Shown here piece after piece: positions 18,038-25,937 of a stretch of 64,000 nucleotides of DNA (its first letter is position 1; each line of letters opens with the position of its first letter). A model generated the notes under the pieces. It worked only from the letters and a program-made list of their open reading frames with translations, was not told the DNA's origin and made no database searches. Location of the stretch: contig NZ_QGGZ01000005.1 of the NCBI RefSeq assembly GCF_003148825.1, positions 372,001-436,000 on the forward strand, given 5' to 3'. The position numbers were made by a program, and so were the translations under genes. The DNA is from Streptomyces sp. CG 926. GTDB lineage: Bacteria; Actinomycetota; Actinomycetes; Streptomycetales; Streptomycetaceae.

Positions 18038-18057
18038 CGGGGAGCGGCTCCCCGTTT
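18038..18057. promoter_or_regulatory. TetR operator copy 2
   Basis: This second copy, GGGGAGCGGCTCCCC flanked by CG and GTTT, ends 62 nt before the TetR start. The pair probably binds the TetR regulator and lets it control its own gene, the efflux pump that follows and possibly the divergent peptidase. Confidence 0.65.
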
Positions 18058-18119
18058 GGGCGGGGTGGTCGCGCAGTCCGCACCACGAGCCCGCGAGTCC
18101 GCGCCAGGGAGGCCCCGGA

Positions 18120-18914
18120 ATGAAGAGCTCCACCACGACCGCTCCGGCACCCCGGCGCACTTCGGATCTGGCGCAGGCGCAGGACGGGTCCCCGGCGCAG
18201 GACGGGCCCGAGGCGCAGGGTGGCGCCCCGGCCCCGGCCCCGGCTCAGGCCCCGGCTCAGGCCTCCGTCCAGGTGCAGGAGTCCGCGGCCGGAGTCCCGC
18301 GTCCGCGCGCCGACGCCGTACGCAACCGCGAGCGGATCCTGGCGGCGGCCCGCGAGTCCTTCGTCGAATCCGGCTCCGGAGCCCCCTTCGACGAGGTGGC
18401 CCGCCGGGCCGGCATCGGCAATGCCACGCTCTACCGGCACTTCCCCGACCGCGCCACCCTCGTCCACCACGTCGTGCTCTTCACGATGGGTCGGGTGACG
18501 GCCTCGGCCGAGGCCTCCCTCGCCGAGGAGCCCGACGCCTTCGCCGCCCTGTGCCGGTTCACGCACGCCGCCGCCGACGAGCGGATCGGCGCCCTGTGCC
18601 CGATGCTCGCCGACGGGTTCGACGGCGAACACCCCGAACTCCTGGCGGCGCGCAACGCGTTGGAGGAGGCCGTCGTCACCCTGCTGGCGGCGGGCCAGGA
18701 CTCCGGGCTGGTCCGTACGGACATCGGGGTCGGTGACCTGATGGTCGCGCTGTCCCAGCTCAGCCGCCCGCTGCCGGGTACGGCGTGCCTCGACACCGAC
18801 CGCTTCGCCCATCGCCATCTCCAGCTCTTCCTCGACGGGTTGCGGGCCCCGGCCCGCTCCGAACTCCCTGGTTCGGCAACGACCTTGGACGATCTGCGGC
18901 AGAAAACCATGTGA
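18120..18914 (+). CDS. TetR family transcriptional regulator
   Basis: The protein has 264 residues from ATG 18120 with GGGAGG upstream. An unusual N-terminal tail of about 60 residues is rich in Ala, Pro and Gln, with repeated PAPAPAQAPAQA. The HTH follows: NRERILAAARESFVESG, then FDEVARRAGIGNATLYRHFPDRATLV, which is the TetR signature. The C-terminal half is helical and would bind ligand. The next gene, 62 nt on, is a DHA2 efflux pump, the normal partner. Twin palindromes upstream are the likely operators. Confidence 0.92.
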   Translation: MKSSTTTAPAPRRTSDLAQAQDGSPAQDGPEAQGGAPAPAPAQAPAQASVQVQESAAGVPRPRADAVRNRERILAAARESFVESGSGAPFDEVARRAGIGNATLYRHFPDRATLVHHVVLFTMGRVTASAEASLAEEPDAFAALCRFTHAAADERIGALCPMLADGFDGEHPELLAARNALEEAVVTLLAAGQDSGLVRTDIGVGDLMVALSQLSRPLPGTACLDTDRFAHRHLQLFLDGLRAPARSELPGSATTLDDLRQKTM

Positions 18915-18976
18915 CACGCACAACGCTTACGAACTAGCCTTTTTCAGTCATTCCGCACAGTGAAGTGGGTATCCCC

Positions 18977-20509
18977 ATGTCAAAAACAGCCGCGAGCCTC
19001 GCGCCGGCTGCCGATCCCAGCCGCTGGAAGGCACTCGTCTTCATAGCCCTGGCCCAGCTGATGGTCGTCCTCGACGCGACCATCGTGAACATCGCCCTTC
19101 CCTCCGCCCAGACCGACCTCGGCATCTCGGACGGCAACCGCCAGTGGGTCATCACCGCGTACGCGCTGGCCTTTGGTGGACTGCTCCTCTTCGGCGGCCG
19201 CATCGCCGACAAGTGGGGCCGTAAGAACGCCTTCGTCGTCGGCCTCATCGGCTTCGCCCTGGCCTCCGCGCTCGGCGGCGCCGCGAACGGCGAGGCCATG
19301 ATGCTCGGCGCCCGAGCGCTCCAGGGTGCCTTCGGCGCGCTGCTCGCACCCGCGGCCCTGTCGCTGCTGGCCGTCATGTTCACCGACGCCAAGGAGCGGG
19401 CCAAGGCCTTCGGCATCTACGGAGCCATCGCGGGTGGCGGCGGCGCCGTCGGCCTGATCCTCGGCGGCTTCCTGACCGAGTACCTGAACTGGCGCTGGAC
19501 CTTCTTCGTCAACATCCCCTTCGCGATCGTCGCGGCCGTGGGTGCCTGGATGGTCATCCGTGAGCCCGCCGGGTCCCGCAACCGCGCGCCCCTCGACATC
19601 CCGGGCGTGATCCTTTCCACCACCGGTCTCGTCGCCCTCGTGTACGGCTTCACCCGCGCCGAGTCCGCCGGCTGGTCGGACGCCCTGACGGTCACCATGT
19701 TCGTCGCCTCCGCGCTGCTGCTGGCGGCCTTCGTCCTGGTCGAGTCCAAGGTGAAGTCCCCGCTGCTGCCGCTGCGCGTCCTGCTGGAGCGCAACCGCGG
19801 CGGGGTCTACCTCTCGCTCGGCCTCGCCGTCATCTCGATGTTCGGCCTTTTCCTCTTCCTCACCTACTACCTGCAGGTCGTGAAGGGCTTCTCGCCCGTC
19901 AAGACCGGCTTCGCCTTCCTGCCGATGATCGCGGGCATGATCACGGGCTCCACCCAGATCGGCGCCCGCCTGATGACCCGCGTCCCGCCGCGCCTGCTGA
20001 TGGGCCCGGGCTTCCTGGTCGCCGGCCTGGGCATGCTGCTGCTGACGCAGCTGGAGGTCGGCTCCTCCTACCCGGCGCTGATCCTGCCGGCGCAGCTGCT
20101 GCTGGGCCTCGGCATGGGTACGGCGTTCATGCCGGCGATGTCCCTGGCCACGCACGGGGTGAACCCGGCCGACGCCGGCGTCGCCTCCGCCATGGTCAAC
20201 ACCTCGCAGCAGGTCGGCGGCGCCATCGGCACCGCGCTGCTGAACACCATCGCCGCCTCGGCGACCACCGCCTACCTGACCGACCACGCGGCCGAGGCCG
20301 CGGCGGGCGGCCCGGCGGCGCAGCTGATCCAGGCGCAGGCCATGGTCGAGGGCTACTCCTCCGCCATCTGGTGGGCGGTCGGCATCCTGGCCGCCAGCTC
20401 GGCCATCGCCCTGACCCTGATCAACACCGGCCGTCCCGGCGCGGGCGGCCCGGTGGCCTCCGGCTCGGCGGCGGACGCCGAGATCAAGGTCCCGGTGATC
20501 GCCCACTGA
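18977..20509 (+). CDS. MFS drug efflux transporter, DHA2 (EmrB/QacA) family
   Basis: The protein has 510 residues and about 14 membrane helices. Motif D1 in helix 1 is LDATIVNIALPS, motif A between helices 2 and 3 is GGRIADKWGRKN, and motif C in helix 5 is IAGGGGAVGLILGG. These define the 14-helix proton-coupled drug antiporters. ATG 18977 is chosen for the homologous MSKTAAS-type start; GTG 18965 is possible and the ribosome site is weak for both. It is co-directional with the TetR gene 62 nt upstream and is likely repressed by it. Substrates cannot be predicted. Confidence 0.92.
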   Translation: MSKTAASLAPAADPSRWKALVFIALAQLMVVLDATIVNIALPSAQTDLGISDGNRQWVITAYALAFGGLLLFGGRIADKWGRKNAFVVGLIGFALASALGGAANGEAMMLGARALQGAFGALLAPAALSLLAVMFTDAKERAKAFGIYGAIAGGGGAVGLILGGFLTEYLNWRWTFFVNIPFAIVAAVGAWMVIREPAGSRNRAPLDIPGVILSTTGLVALVYGFTRAESAGWSDALTVTMFVASALLLAAFVLVESKVKSPLLPLRVLLERNRGGVYLSLGLAVISMFGLFLFLTYYLQVVKGFSPVKTGFAFLPMIAGMITGSTQIGARLMTRVPPRLLMGPGFLVAGLGMLLLTQLEVGSSYPALILPAQLLLGLGMGTAFMPAMSLATHGVNPADAGVASAMVNTSQQVGGAIGTALLNTIAASATTAYLTDHAAEAAAGGPAAQLIQAQAMVEGYSSAIWWAVGILAASSAIALTLINTGRPGAGGPVASGSAADAEIKVPVIAH

Positions 20510-20541
20510 TCGGGGCCGAGCGCCCACGGGAATGACTGATG

Positions 20542-20575
20542 ACCCCGTCTCGTTCAAATTTGAACGAGACGGGGT
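20542..20575. promoter_or_regulatory. 34-bp perfect palindrome over promoter
   Basis: A perfect inverted repeat with no loop has half-site ACCCCGTCTCGTTCAAA and is centred at 20558/20559. A candidate -35 (TTCAAA, 20553-20558) lies inside it and a -10 (TAGTCT, 20576-20581) follows at 17-bp spacing, so a bound repressor would block the dioxygenase promoter. The core TTCAAATTTGAA resembles MarR-type operators. It could also act as a hairpin ending the upstream efflux gene. Confidence 0.75.
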
Positions 20576-20621
20576 TAGTCTGTTTCGGTACGCATTTCAA
20601 CTACGCGGAGGAGCGCCCGCT

Positions 20622-21392
20622 GTGACCCGCATACCGGCCCTGTACCTGAGCCACGGCGCACCCCCGCTGGCCGACGACCCGATCTGGCCCGGCGAGCTCG
20701 CCGCCTGGTCCGCCGACCTCCCGCGCCCCCGGGCGATCCTGATGGTCTCCGCCCACTGGGAGGAGGCCCCGCTCGCCCTCGGCGCCACGGAGCGACTCCC
20801 GCTCGTGTACGACTTCTGGGGCTTCCCGGAGCACTACTACCAGGTCCGCTACGACGCCCCCGGCGCCCCGGAGCTGGCCGCCTCGGTCCGCAAGCTGCTG
20901 CGCGCCCCCGGCACCCCCGTCCAGGACATCCCCGACCGCGGCCTGGATCACGGGGCGTACGTGCCCCTGGTGGAGATGTACCCGGAGGCCGACATCCCGG
21001 TCCTGCAGATCTCCCTGCCCACGCTGGACCCGGCCGCCCTGATGGACATCGGTCGCAAGCTCGCCCCGCTCCGTGACGAGGGCGTGCTGATCGTGGGCAG
21101 CGGCTTCTTCACCCACAACCTGGCGGCCCTGCGTCACACGGGCCCGGGCGTTCCCGCCTGGTCGGCGGAGTTCGACGCGTGGGGCCGCGAGGCCCTGGCG
21201 GCGTCCGACGTGGACGCCCTGCTGGACTTCGAGCACAAGTCCCCGGCCGGCCGCCTGGCCCACCCCCGCACGGAACACTTCGCCCCGCTCTTCGTCACCC
21301 TCGGCGCGGCCGAATCCGACCTGAGCTCCGCCCGCACCCCGGTGGACGGCTTCTGGATGGGCCTCTCGAAGCGCTCCCTCCAGTTCGGCTAG
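20622..21392 (+). CDS. LigB/DODA-type class III extradiol ring-cleavage dioxygenase
   Basis: The protein has 256 residues from GTG 20622, with CGGAGGAG eight bases upstream; the earlier ATG runs through the palindrome and is not a real start. Metal ligands typical of this class are visible: His near LYLSHGAPPLADDP, His in MVSAHWEEAP, and His in the GLDHGAYVPLVEMYP motif, with GSGFFTHNL downstream. YgiD/DODA enzymes split catechol-type rings using iron or zinc. The gene is 90 nt beyond a strong promoter-palindrome and converges with the GNAT gene, the two stop codons sharing CTAG. No MarR regulator is adjacent in the window. Confidence 0.88.
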   Translation: MTRIPALYLSHGAPPLADDPIWPGELAAWSADLPRPRAILMVSAHWEEAPLALGATERLPLVYDFWGFPEHYYQVRYDAPGAPELAASVRKLLRAPGTPVQDIPDRGLDHGAYVPLVEMYPEADIPVLQISLPTLDPAALMDIGRKLAPLRDEGVLIVGSGFFTHNLAALRHTGPGVPAWSAEFDAWGREALAASDVDALLDFEHKSPAGRLAHPRTEHFAPLFVTLGAAESDLSSARTPVDGFWMGLSKRSLQFG

Positions 21393-21925
21393 CCCGTTCG
21401 CCCGGGTCCCGTGTCCAATCGCTTTTCGTACCAGCGGACGTCCCAATAGCGGTCGAACTTCCAGCCGGCCTCCGTGAACTCTCCGATCCGGCGGAAGCCG
21501 AGGCGTTCGTGAAGCCGCACCGAGGGGTCGTTCGGCAGGGCGATCCCGGCGAACACGCGGTGCACGGGCTCCTCCGCCAAGGCTGCGAAGAGGGCCTCGT
21601 AGAGGAGGGTGCCGATGCCCTGTCCGACCGCGTGCGGGGCGAGGTGGACGCTCGCCTCCACCGATGTGGCGTACGCCGGTTTGGGGCGGAATGGGCTGCT
21701 CGTGGCGTATCCGGCCATTCGATCACCTGTCCAGGCAACCAGAAGCCGGTGCGGCCCGTCTTCAGGGTGGGAGTGCAGCCAAGGGCGGCGCTGTTCCGGA
21801 GAGAAGACGGCTGTGTCGAATGTGACGGCAGTCTCACGGACGTAGTGGTTGTAGATGTCCGTGAGGAGTGGCAGATCGGCCTCCGTTCCGGGCCTGACCT
21901 GCACCTCTCCGCGCTCTTGCGGCAT
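21389..21925 (-). CDS. GNAT acetyltransferase, phosphinothricin acetyltransferase-like
   Basis: The protein has 178 residues from ATG 21925, with GAGAGGGGGG upstream. Family features are IYNHYVRETAVTFDT near the start, acetyl-CoA loop VGQGIGTLLYEALF (in place of RxxGxG it has HAVGQGIGT), and the closing block ALPNDPSVRLHERLGFRRIG with EAGWKFDRYWDVRWYEK. These match Pat/Bar and the L-amino-acid acyltransferases of the MnaT class. The likely reaction is acetyl transfer from acetyl-CoA to a free amino group; resistance to phosphinothricin is possible but not shown. It is convergent with the dioxygenase and divergent from hrdD. Confidence 0.9.
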   Translation of the reverse strand: MPQERGEVQVRPGTEADLPLLTDIYNHYVRETAVTFDTAVFSPEQRRPWLHSHPEDGPHRLLVAWTGDRMAGYATSSPFRPKPAYATSVEASVHLAPHAVGQGIGTLLYEALFAALAEEPVHRVFAGIALPNDPSVRLHERLGFRRIGEFTEAGWKFDRYWDVRWYEKRLDTGPGRTG

Positions 21926-21985
21926 TCGCCCCCCTCTCGTGGCGGGGCAGGATACTGCAAGATCTCGGAAATGAGGGAGCGCCGT

Positions 21986-22012
21986 GGGAATTCTGTCCCG
22001 ATTCCAGTCGTT
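21986..22012 (+). promoter_or_regulatory. SigR-type promoter of hrdD
   Basis: GGAAT (21987-21991) and GTT (22010-22012) are separated by exactly 18 bases, which is the SigR consensus GGAAT-N18-GTT. It lies 117 nt upstream of the sigma factor start. SigR control of hrdD is known in S. coelicolor. Confidence 0.75.
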
Positions 22013-22129
22013 GTTTCCTTCGGAAGCGGGCACTCGGGAGAGTGTCCGTGACGCACCGGACCGGTCGGCAGCCGCTTCGGCGGCGTCCTCCAGCCGCACC
22101 GCGACCGAACACTTCGCAAGGGAGCACGC

Positions 22130-23107
22130 ATGGCAACCCGCGCCGTCGCCCGTCGTCAGTCCACGAGCAGCGCCCGCGCTGTGGGCGGGGAGATCGCAGA
22201 CCGCGACCTGGTCGGCATGTACCTGGACGAGATCGCGCGCACCCCGCTGCTCGACGCCGCCAAAGAGGTGGAGCTCTCCCAGATCATCGAAGCGGGCGTC
22301 TACGCCCAGCAGATCCTCGACGGCGCGATAGAACGCGACGGGGACACCCCGGCCCGCGAGGAGCTGGAGACGCTGGCCGCCGAGGGCGAGCGGGCCAAGG
22401 AAGTCTTCATCCGCTCGAACCTCCGCCTCGTCGTGGCCGTCGCCCGCCGCTATCCGCGCAGCGGCCTGCCCCTCCTCGACCTGATCCAGGAGGGCAACGC
22501 GGGCCTGGTCCGCGCGGTCGAGAAGTTCGACTACGCCAAGGGCTTCAAGTTCTCCACGTACGCCACGTGGTGGATCCGGCAGGCGATCACCCGGTCCATC
22601 GCGGACCAGTCCCGCACCATCCGCCTCCCCGTCCACCTCGTCGAGGAGCTCGGGCGGATCCGCCGCGTCCAGCGCGAGTTCAACCGCGAGAACGGCCGCG
22701 AGCCGGAGCACGCCGAGATCGCCGCCGAGCTGGACACGACGGAGAAGCGCGTGGGGGACGTACTGGACTGGGCACGCGACCCGGTCAGCCTCAACATGTC
22801 GGTCGACGACGACGGCGACACCCAGTTCGGTGACCTCCTTGAGGACACCTCGGCGATCTCGCCCGAGCAGTCCGTGCTCTCCCTGCTGCGCAGCGAGGAG
22901 CTGGAGGACCTGCTGGGCAAGCTCGACCAGCGCACGGCGTCGATCATCAAGATGCGGTACGGCATCGACGACGGCCGCGAGCGGACGCTGACGGAGGTCG
23001 GCAAGCAGCACGGCCTGACCCGTGAGCGGATCCGCCAGATCGAGAAGCACGCGCTGCTGGAGCTCAAGCGGATGGCGCGCGACACCGGCTTCGACGCGGT
23101 GGCCTGA
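22130..23107 (+). CDS. hrdD: RNA polymerase sigma factor, HrdD-like group 2
   Basis: The protein has 325 residues, the usual HrdD size, from ATG 22130 with AAGGGAG upstream. Region 1.2 is ADRDLVGMYLDEIARTPLL. Region 2 contains FIRSNLRLVVAVARRY and the -10 recognition helix FKFSTYATWWIRQAITRSI. Region 3 follows, and region 4 has LTEVGKQHGLTRERIRQIE. The absence of a long region 1.1 separates it from HrdB. HrdD is a nonessential relative of the main sigma factor and recognises similar promoters. A SigR-type promoter upstream supports the assignment and implies induction by thiol-oxidative stress. A 13-bp repeat triplication covers its stop codon. Confidence 0.93.
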   Translation: MATRAVARRQSTSSARAVGGEIADRDLVGMYLDEIARTPLLDAAKEVELSQIIEAGVYAQQILDGAIERDGDTPAREELETLAAEGERAKEVFIRSNLRLVVAVARRYPRSGLPLLDLIQEGNAGLVRAVEKFDYAKGFKFSTYATWWIRQAITRSIADQSRTIRLPVHLVEELGRIRRVQREFNRENGREPEHAEIAAELDTTEKRVGDVLDWARDPVSLNMSVDDDGDTQFGDLLEDTSAISPEQSVLSLLRSEELEDLLGKLDQRTASIIKMRYGIDDGRERTLTEVGKQHGLTRERIRQIEKHALLELKRMARDTGFDAVA

Positions 23108-23131
23108 CCCGGTGGCCTGACGCGGTGGCCT
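23093..23131 (+). repeat. Three tandem 13-bp repeats at hrdD end
   Basis: GACGCGGTGGCCT, GACCCGGTGGCCT and GACGCGGTGGCCT run head to tail. The first copy encodes the last residues of HrdD and its stop begins at its final base. Confidence 0.85.
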
Positions 23132-23152
23132 GATGTGGCCCCGCCCCCGGAC

Positions 23153-23188
23153 GAGCCCCGGTGCCTATCCCCCCAGGCGCCGGGGCTC
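23153..23188 (+). terminator. Bidirectional hairpin between hrdD and WYL gene
   Basis: A 14-bp stem with one T-G pair (GAGCCCCGGTGCCT with AGGCGCCGGGGCTC) and an eight-base loop lies between the two convergent genes. Confidence 0.7.
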
Positions 23189-23206
23189 CCCCCTGCCCGC
23201 CCCGGG

Positions 23207-24172
23207 TCAGCCCGGTTCCCCCACGGCCGCCGCCCCCGTGAGTCGCGCGGCCAGCGCCCCGGCCGCCGCACGTAGCTGCGCCGGCTCCCGGACGGTGAAC
23301 GCCAGCCCCGTCAGGGCCAGCCGCGCCACCGTCCACTCCGGCGCGTCCGCGCTCTCGAAGCTCACCGAGGTCCGCGTCCCGTCACCCGGCAGGGCCGCGG
23401 CCCGCAGCCAGGCCGGCAGCTCCGCCGGACCGGCCGCGAAGTCGATCTCCACCCGGTACGGCTGCTTCTCCCCGCCCCGCAGCCCCCGCCGGACGAACTC
23501 CTCCGCCTCCATCGGCAGGTCCCGCCGCGCGAACCGGGCGCCCGTCGCGAAGGCCTCGTCGACCCGGTCCACCCGGAAGGTCCGCCAGTCCTCCCGCTCC
23601 AGGTCGTAGGCGACCAGGTACCACCGGCTCCCGGTACTCACCAGGCGGTACGGCTCCACCAGCCGCCGCGACTCGGCCCCGTCCCGCGCCCGGTAGGCGA
23701 ACCGCAGCCGCTCCGGCCCCGCCACCGCCGACGCCATCGTGGTCAGGGTCCGCGGGTCGACGCTCGCCCCGTCGCCGCGCGACAGCGCGATCGTGGCCGA
23801 CTGGAGCGCGCTCACCCGGTGGCGCAGCCGCGAGGGCAGGACCTGCTCCAGCTTCGCCAGGGCCCGTACGGAGGCCTCCTCGACCCCCTCGATCGCATGC
23901 CCGGCGCCCGCCCGCAGCCCCACCGCGATCGCCACGGCCTCCTCGTCGTCCAGCAGCAGCGGGGGCATCGCCGCCCCCGCCACCAGCCGGTATCCGCCCT
24001 CGGCGCCCAAGGTGGCCTCCACCGGGTAGCCGAGGTCCCGCAGCCGCTCGATGTCGCGCCGGATGGTGCGCGGGCTCACGTGCAGCCGCAGTGCCAGCTC
24101 GCTGCCGGGCCATTCCCGCGGGGTCTGCAGGAGGGACAGCAGGGACAACAGTCGTCCGGGTGTGTCGGTCAT
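23207..24172 (-). CDS. WYL-domain transcriptional regulator
   Basis: The protein has 321 residues. The N-terminal winged helix has LALRLHVSPRTIRRDIERLRDLGYPV (recognition helix RTIRRDIERLR) followed by the beta-wing LGAEGGYRLVAG. A helical bridge and the WYL domain follow, with LRFAYRARDG, the three-residue core seen as SRWYLVAYDLEREDWRTFRVDR, and a C-terminal strand-rich WCX region. WYL proteins bind small ligands or nucleic acids. It is divergent from the adjacent DHA2 pump and a small palindrome lies between, so it may control the pump. Start ATG 24172 fits MTDTPGRLLSLL. Confidence 0.9.
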   Translation of the reverse strand: MTDTPGRLLSLLSLLQTPREWPGSELALRLHVSPRTIRRDIERLRDLGYPVEATLGAEGGYRLVAGAAMPPLLLDDEEAVAIAVGLRAGAGHAIEGVEEASVRALAKLEQVLPSRLRHRVSALQSATIALSRGDGASVDPRTLTTMASAVAGPERLRFAYRARDGAESRRLVEPYRLVSTGSRWYLVAYDLEREDWRTFRVDRVDEAFATGARFARRDLPMEAEEFVRRGLRGGEKQPYRVEIDFAAGPAELPAWLRAAALPGDGTRTSVSFESADAPEWTVARLALTGLAFTVREPAQLRAAAGALAARLTGAAAVGEPG

Positions 24173-24207
24173 GAATCCAGGCTGCCGGCGAAATAGGACA
24201 CCGACTG

Positions 24208-24226
24208 ACCTAGACGCCGTCTAAGT
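24208..24226. promoter_or_regulatory. Operator-like inverted repeat
   Basis: TAGACG-C-CGTCTA, extended by one mismatch to ACcTAGACG...CGTCTAaGT, lies midway between the divergent WYL regulator and DHA2 pump. A TAAGTT box overlaps its right arm seven bases before the pump ATG. Confidence 0.5.
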
Positions 24227-24234
24227 TTCTCCTC

Positions 24235-25797
24235 ATGAGCACCGAGACGTCCAAGACAGCGCCCGAAAGAGAGAACGGGCCCGTACAAGAAGAGCGGAAC
24301 GACGTAGCCCACGACGCACCCAGCTCGCCCGCCGACCGCCGCCGCTGGCTGGCGCTCGCCATCGTGATGACCGCGGCCTTCATGGACCTGGTCGACGTCA
24401 CGATCGTCAACATAGCCATCCGCACCATGCGTGAGGACTTCGGCGCCTCCACCAGCGCGATCCAGTGGATCACCGCGGGCTATGCCCTCGCCTTCGCCGC
24501 AGGTCTGATCACCGGCGGCCGTCTCGGTGACATCTACGGCCGCAAGCGCGTCTTCCTCATCGGCATCGCCGGGTTCACCGCGGCCTCGCTGCTCTGCGGC
24601 GTCGCCGCGAATCCGGACATCCTCGTGGTGGCCCGCCTCCTCCAGGGCGCTCTGGCCGCCCTGATGGTGCCGCAGGTCCTGGCGATCATCCACGTCACCT
24701 TCCCGCCCCAGGAGCGTGGCAAGGTCTTCGGCATGTTCGGCGCGATCGTGGGCCTCGCCGCCGTCTCGGGTCCGCTGCTCGGCGCGCTGCTCATCGAGTG
24801 GGACCTCTTCGGTCTCGGCTGGCGCCCGATCTTCCTGATCAACCTGCCCGTCGGCATCATGGGCGTGATCCTGGGCCGTAAGTTCATCGCCGAGTCCAAG
24901 GCACCCAAGGCGCTGCGGCTGGACCTGGTCGGCGTCGTCCTCGCCACCCTCGCCCTGGTCCTGCTGATCTTCCCGCTGACCCATGGCCACGAGAACGACT
25001 GGCCGACGTGGGGCTTCGTCTGCATGGGCGCGGCGCCGCTCGTCTTCGCCGCCTTCATCGCGTACGAGAAGTACAAGATCAAGAAGGATGGCTCCCCCCT
25101 CGTCGAGCTCTCCCTCTTCAAGGTCAAGAGCTTCGCCGGCGGTATCGCCGTCCAGCTGACCTTCGGCATCGCGACCGGCATCTTCTTCCTGGTCTGGACG
25201 ATGTACATGCAGATGGGCCTCGGTTGGAGCGTCCTGCGCGCGGGCCTGACCGGCATCCCGTTCTCCATCGCGGTCTCGGTCGCCGCCGGCCTCTCGGTCG
25301 AGAAGCTCGTCCCCCGCTTCGGCCGCAAGGTGCTCCAGGCCGGCGCGCTGGTCATGGCCGCCGGTCTGCTCCTCTACATCTGGGAGTCGCAGCACTACGG
25401 GATGGAGATCGCCTCCTGGCAGATGGCCGCCCCGCTGATCGTCATGGGCGTCGGCATGGGCCTGATCGTGGCCCCGCTGAACGACACCGTGCTCTCCGAG
25501 GTGCCCCGCGAGCACGCCGGTTCGGCCTCGGGTCTGATCAACACCACCGGCCAGATGGGCAACGCGCTGGGTCTCGCGCTCACCTCCGTCGTCTTCTTCG
25601 GGCTGATCGGCGACGACATGGTCTTCGGCCCGCAGTACGTGGACGCCTTCCGGGGCGCGCTGTGGTGGGTCGTGGCCGTACTGATCGTGATCTTCGCGGT
25701 GATGTTCGTGCTGCCGCGCAGGGCGCTTGCGATGGAGGAGCGCGAGGGCGCGGCCGAGCACGCCGGCCGCACGCCCGAGAAGGTCCCGGCCGTCTGA
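24235..25797 (+). CDS. MFS drug efflux transporter, DHA2 family
   Basis: The protein has 520 residues and 14 predicted helices. Helix 1 motif D1 is MDLVDVTIVNIAI, motif A is GGRLGDIYGRKRV, and motif C is AIVGLAAVSGPLLGALL. The charged N-terminus (residues 1-32) and acidic C-terminus are cytosolic. It is a different paralogue from the 18977 pump. The start at ATG 24235 has no ribosome site, and a TAAGTT box ends seven bases earlier, so it may be leaderless. Probable control is by the divergent WYL protein. A strong hairpin follows. Confidence 0.9.
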   Translation: MSTETSKTAPERENGPVQEERNDVAHDAPSSPADRRRWLALAIVMTAAFMDLVDVTIVNIAIRTMREDFGASTSAIQWITAGYALAFAAGLITGGRLGDIYGRKRVFLIGIAGFTAASLLCGVAANPDILVVARLLQGALAALMVPQVLAIIHVTFPPQERGKVFGMFGAIVGLAAVSGPLLGALLIEWDLFGLGWRPIFLINLPVGIMGVILGRKFIAESKAPKALRLDLVGVVLATLALVLLIFPLTHGHENDWPTWGFVCMGAAPLVFAAFIAYEKYKIKKDGSPLVELSLFKVKSFAGGIAVQLTFGIATGIFFLVWTMYMQMGLGWSVLRAGLTGIPFSIAVSVAAGLSVEKLVPRFGRKVLQAGALVMAAGLLLYIWESQHYGMEIASWQMAAPLIVMGVGMGLIVAPLNDTVLSEVPREHAGSASGLINTTGQMGNALGLALTSVVFFGLIGDDMVFGPQYVDAFRGALWWVVAVLIVIFAVMFVLPRRALAMEEREGAAEHAGRTPEKVPAV

Positions 25798-25821
25798 GAC
25801 TGCCCCCCCCCGCGTATCACC

Positions 25822-25866
25822 GAACGGACGTGTCCGCCCTCCGGGGCGGCACGTCCGTTCTTTTTT
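25822..25866 (+). terminator. Rho-independent terminator with U tract
   Basis: GAACGGACGTG (25822-25832) pairs with CACGTCCGTTC (25850-25860), followed by six T residues. This is a canonical terminator, 24 nt after the efflux gene. Confidence 0.88.
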
Positions 25867-25937
25867 GTCTCCGCCCACACCCCTGCGTACAGTGGTGCAA
25901 ATCCATCGATTAGTGAACGAAACGGACGTGTATCCAG

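Noticed and set aside
20532..20621. Upstream ATG start for the dioxygenase
   Set aside because: It would translate the operator palindrome and lacks a ribosome site, while GTG 20622 has a strong one.
21984..22331. Frame beginning at GTG 21984 before hrdD
   Set aside because: It spans the SigR promoter and enters hrdD in another frame; no supporting features.
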